Part shown: positions 15,892 to 20,018 of the stretch, one piece after another
Position numbering within the stretch: the stretch's first letter is position 1
Layout of the letters: every line of letters starts with the position of its first letter
Origin: Eubacterium sp.
GTDB taxonomy: Bacteria; Bacillota_A; Clostridia; Lachnospirales; Lachnospiraceae
Assembly: GCA_024687845.1 (NCBI GenBank)
Contig: JAILEL010000422.1
Location: 1 to 20,018, forward strand
DNA length: 20,018 bases
Direction: 5' to 3'
Notes under the pieces: model-generated
Databases searched by the model: none
Told to the model about the DNA's origin: nothing
Seen by the model: the letters and a program-made list of their open reading frames with translations, nothing else
Program-made: the position numbers and the translations under genes

Positions 15892-17285
15892 ATTACTTTA
15901 CCTTTATAAGAATACCCCGTCTGCATTACTTCTTTGACAGTGCTTTCAGGTAAACTCTCATCATCGACATGAGCAACAGCATTCTGCTTAGTGTAATCAA
16001 AAGGTTCACCCTCTCCTGTAATCTGTTCAATTCCGTTCTGATTAAGTATATTTACAGCCTTCTGATAGGTCTGATTGATTCCCTGATAGTATGGATTCTC
16101 TTTATCCTGTGAGAATTTGACTGCATATTCAAGATTATCAACGATAGGCAGGAATTTCTTAATCAAACCTTCAACACTCATAGATTCTTCCGTAGGAATC
16201 TCTGGTTCGGTAAATGAATTTGTAAGAGGAATCTCAATCTGCTTATCATTTTCCATATCATAAAGTACAAAGGTAAGATTCTTTCCTTCATCAGCTCTGA
16301 CCTTGACCTGAATGAGTTTGTTGTAGAATCCCTCGAGTTTACTCTTAGGAATACGTAATGAACATATCTTGTCAAACTTATTCTCTTTTTCTTCATGAAT
16401 AAATATGTCCGTATAAGGCTTTTCAGGCTCAGCAATTCGTCTCAGTTCAATCTCGTCTTCTACAGGAACTGTTACATTTTCATCAAAAACAGGATACATT
16501 TCTCCATTAACAGAAACAATCAGTTTGTATGGAGTCAGCAAATCCTTGTATCTTATCGCTTCAAAAGCAGGAAGACCTTCAACCTTACCACAGACATATC
16601 CAAGCCCCTCAATCAGATCACTATTTGAAAGCATAGTAATTTCAATGTCTTTATTAATGAAATCATTGGAGCGCTTGATATAGTCAGAAATCGCCTGATC
16701 AAACTTCATGCAGTCGCTCATTGTTCCAGTAAAGAACATCATAAAGCTTTCAGTTCGGTTAAACATTCTCTTACTGTAGCTATGTGCGAATTTGGTCTTC
16801 TCAATAGAAGAAGTATTCCAGATTCCTGCAATATATGTATCAGTTTTGGTCACTGTATTAGAGTATAAGTCGTATTCAGCGACACCAATAGTACGTCCGG
16901 AAATGTAGCTGGTGATAACATTTTCATTAATTCCAAATTCATACTTAGCCTGAAATGCAAGTGCCATGGTCTCTGTGATAGTTCTGTCTATTCTGATACC
17001 GAAATCTCTGGCCATTTTATTGATGGCAGTAAGCTCAGTAATTCCATAGGAATCAGGGACACATATTATGAATTTGTATGAATTAAAGCCAGTTTGCTGG
17101 GAGATAAACGCATTTACAATCTCAAAAGCTCTTTTAAATGCGGTATCAACCTTTAGAACGGCCATTTTTTTGATATCTTCAGGAATATTTATAGTTCCAG
17201 TAGAAATGGAATCGTCTTCGCAGAAGCAAAGGTCGATCTTGCCATCCTTTCCATCCCTGAAATGTACTCCGATTATCTTATCCAT
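15861..17285 (-). CDS. Degenerate Hsp70-like protein fused to a GrpE head domain
   Basis: This is a 474-residue protein. Residues 1 to about 250 follow the Hsp70 nucleotide-binding fold (FIICVPDSYG at 72-81 like ITVPAYF; RTITETMALAFQAKYEFG at 101-118 like the INEPTAAALAYG region; EGLGYVCGKVEG at 226-237 like AIGAAVQGG). The phosphate loops are lost: GVHFRDGK replaces the N-terminal DLGTT and SYISGRT (126-132) replaces DLGGGT. About 250-355 resembles the Hsp70 beta substrate domain. Residues 370-474 are clearly GrpE: FLPIVDNLEYAV, GIEQITGEGEPFD, and the beta-wing ending GYSYKGKVIRTASVTVAN. GrpE's N-terminal coiled coil is absent. A co-chaperone that docks on a true DnaK is an inference. The start has GGAAGGGAA ahead. 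No dnaK or dnaJ is in the window. Confidence 0.85.
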   Translation of the reverse strand: MDKIIGVHFRDGKDGKIDLCFCEDDSISTGTINIPEDIKKMAVLKVDTAFKRAFEIVNAFISQQTGFNSYKFIICVPDSYGITELTAINKMARDFGIRIDRTITETMALAFQAKYEFGINENVITSYISGRTIGVAEYDLYSNTVTKTDTYIAGIWNTSSIEKTKFAHSYSKRMFNRTESFMMFFTGTMSDCMKFDQAISDYIKRSNDFINKDIEITMLSNSDLIEGLGYVCGKVEGLPAFEAIRYKDLLTPYKLIVSVNGEMYPVFDENVTVPVEDEIELRRIAEPEKPYTDIFIHEEKENKFDKICSLRIPKSKLEGFYNKLIQVKVRADEGKNLTFVLYDMENDKQIEIPLTNSFTEPEIPTEESMSVEGLIKKFLPIVDNLEYAVKFSQDKENPYYQGINQTYQKAVNILNQNGIEQITGEGEPFDYTKQNAVAHVDDESLPESTVKEVMQTGYSYKGKVIRTASVTVAN

Positions 17286-17323
17286 CGAAAGTTCCCTTCC
17301 TCATTTTATTGATACTATTCACA

Positions 17324-17352
17324 GTAATATGATATATAGTCACAATAACCAA
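17324..17352 (-). promoter_or_regulatory. Possible promoter of the Hsp70-GrpE gene
   Basis: On the minus strand TTGGTT (17352-17347), 17 bases, then TATTAC (17329-17324). An alternative -10, TATAAT, lies at 17361-17356 without a clear -35. No CIRCE-type inverted repeat is seen. The stretch also overlaps a 13-base match to the end of the MITE-like element at 19724. Confidence 0.3.
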
Positions 17353-17457
17353 ATCATTATAACATAATATTACGAATAAGAAAATACTTTTGTTCAATAT
17401 ATACAAAAATAGTAAAAATGTCAAATGTATAAATAAATCAATTATAGTTTGAATTAG

Positions 17458-17486
17458 TTGTATCGAAATATAGGCTAATGTATAAT
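17458..17486 (+). promoter_or_regulatory. Promoter of the barnase/barstar operon
   Basis: TTGTAT (17458-17463), a 17-base spacer and a perfect TATAAT (17481-17486) predict a start site near 17493. That leaves only about 14 bases before the ATG at 17507, with no Shine-Dalgarno site inside the transcript, which argues for initiation at 17537. Confidence 0.6.
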
Positions 17487-17536
17487 TGTTGGAAATATAA
17501 TATTTTATGATGTGGAAAGGAAATGAGATAAGACTA

Positions 17537-18265
17537 ATGAATAGACGTAAATTGAAACTGTTATATTTTATTTTGACTATTTTTCTTATTGTGGGCGTGA
17601 CTGGATGCGGTGATAAGAAGAATGTGGGAAGTCAGGCAGGTTCTGAAACTCCTGCGTCCGAAGTGACAACTGAGTTAGTAACAACCGGGGCAGTGACAAC
17701 CGAGTCAGTGACAACCGAGCTAGATACGACTGATTCTGTTTCTACAGAGTCAGTTACGGCTGAGTCAGTTACAACTGAATCTGTGGCAAATGAAACGGAA
17801 ACGACTGAGTCGCCGACGGAATCTGATACAGAGATATCGACTGAGGATTCTTCTGAGTCTGAGGACGAGGAAGAGACGGAAAAAGCTTCTGAAGAAAAGA
17901 ATACTTCAGAAATAAATGAAATAGCTGAGGATGGAACATATACCTCTAAAGAAGACGTGGCTTTATACATTTTCACTTATAATAAACTTCCATCCAATTT
18001 TATTACAAAGAAAGAAGCAAAGAAACTGGGCTGGAGCGGCGGTTCACTGGAGGACTTTGCTCCTGGAAAATGTATCGGAGGCGACAAATTCGGAAATTAT
18101 GAGGGCACGCTTCCTGAATATGGAACATATCATGAATGTGACATAGATACTCTTGGAAAGAGTAAACGAGGAGCCAAAAGAATAGTTTATTCAGATGATG
18201 GTCGAATATATTATACAGGGGATCATTATGAAACCTTTGAGCTTCTTTATGGGGAGGAAAGATAG
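17537..18265 (+). CDS. Lipoprotein-anchored barnase-family ribonuclease with Thr/Ser/Glu-rich stalk
   Basis: The 242-residue product has an MNRRKLK start, a hydrophobic core and lipobox VTGC (C24), then an acidic Thr/Ser/Glu-rich stalk (about 35-125) including ten pentapeptides of VTTES type (43-92). The C-terminal domain (about 131-240) aligns closely with barnase: YIFTYNKLPSNFITKKEA, LGW, DFAPGKCIGGDKFGN, ECDID, RIVYS, GDHYETF. Equivalents of barnase K27, E73, R83, R87 and H102 are K158, E200, R211, R215 and H230, so it should be an active RNA endonuclease preferring cuts after G. The inhibitor gene follows without a gap. An upstream ATG at 17507 would add ten residues but lies almost on the predicted transcription start. 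Whether it stays tethered or is shed by proteolysis is unknown. Confidence 0.9.
   Translation: MNRRKLKLLYFILTIFLIVGVTGCGDKKNVGSQAGSETPASEVTTELVTTGAVTTESVTTELDTTDSVSTESVTAESVTTESVANETETTESPTESDTEISTEDSSESEDEEETEKASEEKNTSEINEIAEDGTYTSKEDVALYIFTYNKLPSNFITKKEAKKLGWSGGSLEDFAPGKCIGGDKFGNYEGTLPEYGTYHECDIDTLGKSKRGAKRIVYSDDGRIYYTGDHYETFELLYGEER
17663..17812 (+). repeat. Ten degenerate 15-base repeats coding for VTTES pentapeptides
   Basis: Ten consecutive 15-base units, consensus GTGACAACTGAGTCA, encode VTTEL, VTTGA, VTTES, VTTEL, DTTDS, VSTES, VTAES, VTTES, VANET, ETTES. All are in frame inside the RNase lipoprotein gene and form part of the stalk. Copy number in such coding repeats can change by slippage, altering stalk length without a frameshift. 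Confidence 0.85.
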
Positions 18266-18571
18266 ATGGGAAATGTTGATGAGTTTAATTCAGAAAAGGG
18301 TGACAATGTGGTTGTAGACCTCTCTGGCATTCAGAGTCGTAGAGAATTCCACAAAAGAATAAGAGAAGCTATAGAAGTTCCAGAATATTATGGAAATAAC
18401 CTCGATTCGCTCTATGATGTGCTTAGTGAAGCTCCTTCAGAGAGAATAATAATAGTAAAGGGAGCAGCTGAAGTTGATGAGAAAATGAGTAGCTATATCA
18501 GTAAATTTCGAAGGTTATGCCAGGACGCCTGTGAAGAAAATGAAGGTTTGACGGTGGATTTTATGGATTAA
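18266..18571 (+). CDS. Barstar-family ribonuclease inhibitor
   Basis: This 101-residue cytoplasmic protein should bind and block the ribonuclease encoded immediately upstream. The barstar hallmark YYGNNLDSLYDVL (41-53) is present; D47 and D51 correspond to barstar D35 and D39, which plug the barnase active site. The fold continues with an IIIVKGA strand and a terminal LTVDFMD strand. The ATG follows the RNase stop directly, and GGGGAGGAAAG at 18251-18261 inside the RNase gene is a strong ribosome site, favouring ample inhibitor. It is the immunity half of the pair. Confidence 0.93.
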   Translation: MGNVDEFNSEKGDNVVVDLSGIQSRREFHKRIREAIEVPEYYGNNLDSLYDVLSEAPSERIIIVKGAAEVDEKMSSYISKFRRLCQDACEENEGLTVDFMD

Positions 18572-18595
18572 AGAGATAAATAACAAAAAATCAGC

Positions 18596-18625
18596 TTGAC
18601 ATTTAATGTGTAAGGTGTCTATAAT
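18596..18625 (+). promoter_or_regulatory. Consensus promoter of the licC-like gene
   Basis: Both hexamers are perfect: TTGACA (18596-18601) and TATAAT (18620-18625), with an 18-base spacer. Transcription should begin near 18632. Confidence 0.85.
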
Positions 18626-18662
18626 GTTCACGAATTAAAGAAATAAATATAATCGTGAACAT
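18624..18662. promoter_or_regulatory. Dyad operator candidate at the licC-like promoter
   Basis: ATGTTCACGA (18624-18633) and TCGTGAACAT (18653-18662) form a perfect 10-bp inverted repeat with a 19-base spacer. The left half overlaps the end of the -10 box and the expected start site, so the transcript would lack most of the left arm and could not form the hairpin. A DNA site for a dimeric repressor is the better reading. The regulator is not identified. Confidence 0.5.
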
Positions 18663-18705
18663 AAATGGATTTAACTGCAATTCACATTAAAGGAAGGTGA
18701 TTAAC

Positions 18706-19419
18706 ATGCATAAAGCTGAAAGGGCAATCATTATGGCGGCTGGTTTGGGATCTCGTCTAAGACCGGCTACAGACGATACACCAAAGCCTATGGTAAAGGT
18801 AAATGGAACAAGAATGATCGATACCGTTATCGATGCATTACATGAAAATGGAATCTATGAGATACATGTTGTAACAGGATATCTGGCTAGTAGGTTTTCA
18901 GAGGTTAAGAAGAAGTATCCGGATATCGATATTCTATACAATCCATATTACGAAACAAGAAATAATATTTCTTCAATGTTTGTTGCCAGAGAATATCTGA
19001 AAAATGCTATCTGTGTGGATGGTGACCAGATAATTTATAATCCTGACATTTTACATTCAGAATTTGAATACTCAGGTTATGCAGGATGCACGCTGCATGA
19101 GGAAACTGATGAATGGGTAATGTATCCTGACTCGGAAGGCTTCATTGAGTCAACTACAATAGGTGGTAATCATGGATATCAGCTGTTTGGAATATCAAGA
19201 TGGACTGAAGAAGATGGACTGAAGCTAAAGAAATATATTGAAGAAGAATACCTTGTAAATAAAAATTATGATATCTGGTGGGACAACATTCCATTATTTA
19301 TCCATCCTGAAGATTTTAAGCTTAGGGTAAGTGAGATATCCAAGGGAGACTTGAAAGAGATAGATAATTTCTACGAACTGATTGAGGTTTGTGGCCGTGA
19401 TGTCAGAAGAGCCTGCTAG
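18706..19419 (+). CDS. LicC-like sugar/choline-phosphate nucleotidyltransferase
   Basis: The 237-residue protein has the nucleotidyltransferase signature AAGLGSRLRPATDDTPKPM (11-29) with the NTP-binding G13-R17 region and K27, a metal-binding aspartate in VDGDQ, and a C-terminal WWDN motif. Length and motifs match pneumococcal LicC (YWDNM, 229 residues), which makes CDP-choline from CTP and phosphocholine for decorating surface glycans. Substrate assignment is inferred; related enzymes activate other phosphates. A GTG at 18697 would add three residues but lies inside the ribosome site AGGAAGG (18691-18697), so ATG 18706 is chosen. No licA/licD-like gene adjoins it. Confidence 0.82.
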   Translation: MHKAERAIIMAAGLGSRLRPATDDTPKPMVKVNGTRMIDTVIDALHENGIYEIHVVTGYLASRFSEVKKKYPDIDILYNPYYETRNNISSMFVAREYLKNAICVDGDQIIYNPDILHSEFEYSGYAGCTLHEETDEWVMYPDSEGFIESTTIGGNHGYQLFGISRWTEEDGLKLKKYIEEEYLVNKNYDIWWDNIPLFIHPEDFKLRVSEISKGDLKEIDNFYELIEVCGRDVRRAC

Positions 19420-19614
19420 ATTTTTATATTTACTAATGATATCTTAGTTAACTGAAAGAGTCAGCCTTTCTTAATGAGAATGATTCTAAAATAATGGAAA
19501 AATGATGCTTAATGGATACAATTATGTATTATAGTAAGCGCATAAAGTTGTTAAAGCAATTTTATGAACCTCATCCTTTCTTTTTAAAGTACAGAAAAAG
19601 ACTGTAAATTGAAT
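19420..19614. other. Non-coding stretch after the licC-like gene
   Basis: No convincing coding frame is seen in this AT-rich 195-base stretch. Its only notable motif is a Fur/PerR-like 7-1-7 palindrome, TGAGAATGATTCTAA, at 19475-19489, not followed by an obvious gene. It may be the untranslated tail of the licC-like transcript, a small RNA, or remains of a lost gene's promoter. Confidence 0.4.
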
Positions 19615-19672
19615 AAAAACCTTCGAATGTAAGTGATACTTCCCTTTATATTCGAAGGTTTTTGTTTTTTTT
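19615..19672 (+). terminator. Strong intrinsic terminator
   Basis: AAAAACCTTCGAAT (19615-19628) pairs perfectly with ATTCGAAGGTTTTT (19650-19663) around a 21-base loop, followed by an eight-T run (19665-19672). It lies about 195 bases after the licC-like stop and probably ends that transcript or an unannotated RNA between them. Confidence 0.85.
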
Positions 19673-19694
19673 CTATAGTTTATACTGTTATGAT

Positions 19695-19723
19695 TTGCAT
19701 AACTTGATATGGAGAGATATAAT
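19695..19723 (+). promoter_or_regulatory. Promoter interrupted just after its -10 by the MITE-like element
   Basis: TTGCAT (19695-19700), a 17-base spacer and TATAAT (19718-19723). The -10 is part of the 8-base duplication GATATAAT, and the inverted-repeat element starts at the next base. Transcription would begin near 19730 inside the element and read towards the hydrolase gene at 19881. Confidence 0.55.
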
Positions 19724-19823
19724 GTTACTATTCACAGTTCATGAGATAAGTAACAAAAATGACTGCTTGCAGGCACTTTTTGTTTACTTATCTCATGATA
19801 ACTGTGAATAGTAACGATATAAT
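19716..19823. repeat. 8-bp direct repeats (target-site duplication)
   Basis: GATATAAT occurs at 19716-19723 and again at 19816-19823, directly abutting both ends of the inverted-repeat element. Identity stops exactly at eight bases on the far side, the pattern left by a transposition event. Confidence 0.7.
19724..19815. mobile_element. 92-bp MITE-like inverted-repeat element
   Basis: The outer arms GTTACTATTCACAGTT (19724-19739) and AACTGTGAATAGTAAC (19800-19815) pair over 16 bases without mismatch. After a small bulge, ATGAGATAAGTAA (19741-19753) pairs with TTACTTATCTCAT (19784-19796), then CAAAAA with TTTTTG, closing on a short CTGC/GCAG tip. It has no coding capacity. With the flanking 8-base duplication it fits a non-autonomous transposon whose transposase would act from elsewhere. 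It also lies in the leader of the next gene and would fold as RNA. Confidence 0.7.
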
Positions 19824-19880
19824 GACATAAGTGTCAAAAGCAGTTATAGAGAGGTTATACGCGTAAAGCGTTGATTTAAA

Positions 19881-20018
19881 ATGAGAATTATAGACTTTCA
19901 TACACATACATTTCCTGATAAAATAGCAAAATCAGCTCTTGATAGCCTTCAGAATGAAAGTGGCAGCAGGGCTCATACAGATGGAACAAATGATGGTTTA
20001 CATAAATCAATGGTAAAC
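19881..20018 (+). CDS. Metal-dependent hydrolase (amidohydrolase-like), N-terminal part
   Basis: The first 46 codons are inside the window and the frame runs off the right edge. The start MRIIDFHTHTFPDKIA contains the Asp-x-His-x-His metal-binding motif (D5, H7, H9) typical of amidohydrolase-2 and related TIM-barrel hydrolases. An in-frame TGA at 19872 limits the start to this ATG. No good ribosome site is visible; GAGAGG is about 27 bases away. The leader carries the MITE-like hairpin. Confidence 0.75.
   Translation, partial: MRIIDFHTHTFPDKIAKSALDSLQNESGSRAHTDGTNDGLHKSMVN

Noticed and set aside
17663..17812. CRISPR-like array
   Set aside because: The 15-base units are contiguous, have no unique spacers and are in frame within a coding region.
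17632..17976. Minus-strand Val/Ser/Asp-rich frame opposite the RNase gene
   Set aside because: It is the complement of the VTTES repeats; the plus-strand frame has a signal peptide, lipobox and barnase domain, while this has no ribosome site or family.
18697..18708. GTG start at 18697 for the licC-like gene
   Set aside because: The GTG overlaps the AGGAAGG ribosome site that serves ATG 18706.
1..20018. tRNA or rRNA genes
   Set aside because: No T-loop GGTTCGAATCC-type sequence or cloverleaf pattern was found in the intergenic stretches on either strand.

Overview
The window looks like a chromosomal segment of a low-GC, Gram-positive anaerobe of the Lachnospiraceae, most like Butyrivibrio or Pseudobutyrivibrio. 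This rests on AT-rich codon use, purine-rich AGGAGG-type ribosome sites, near-consensus sigma-A promoters, lipoprotein signal peptides without an outer-membrane system, and a GH3 beta-glucosidase with the reversed domain order known from Butyrivibrio and Ruminococcus. The genus is inferred by eye, not computed.

Bases 1-7328 form one co-directional block: an ABC ATPase, a two-repeat FtsX/MacB-type permease, a secreted beta-lactamase-fold serine hydrolase, and an OmpR-type response regulator overlapping its histidine kinase by ATGA. Four phased TAAGA repeats precede the block and could be the regulator's operator, which would make it a self-sensing envelope-stress or peptide-export module. Next come aspS (7478-9262, an unusual AspRS subtype) with its own promoter and a bidirectional terminator, and a convergent lipoprotein gene of unknown role (9396-10853, minus).

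Bases 11046-15830 run on the plus strand: a short FliB-like lysine-methylase relative, a cytoplasmic GH3 beta-glucosidase, a DUF3737 beta-helix protein and a 63-codon ORF coupled to it by ATGA. A 54-base hairpin then separates them from a minus-strand gene (15861-17285) encoding a degenerate Hsp70-like protein fused to a GrpE head domain. That fusion is the most unusual gene here, and the hairpin overlaps its last codons.

Bases 17537-18571 hold a barnase/barstar pair. The RNase is made as a lipoprotein on a Thr/Ser/Glu-rich stalk containing ten pentapeptide repeats, and the inhibitor gene follows with no gap. A LicC-like nucleotidyltransferase (18706-19419) has a consensus promoter overlapped by a perfect 10-bp dyad.

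The last 600 bases are mostly non-coding: a strong terminator, then a 92-bp near-perfect inverted repeat flanked by an exact 8-bp duplication (GATATAAT), i.e. a MITE-like insertion that duplicated the -10 box of the promoter serving the metal-dependent hydrolase gene entering at 19881. Partial look-alikes of this element lie upstream of the Hsp70-GrpE gene and of the licC-like gene.
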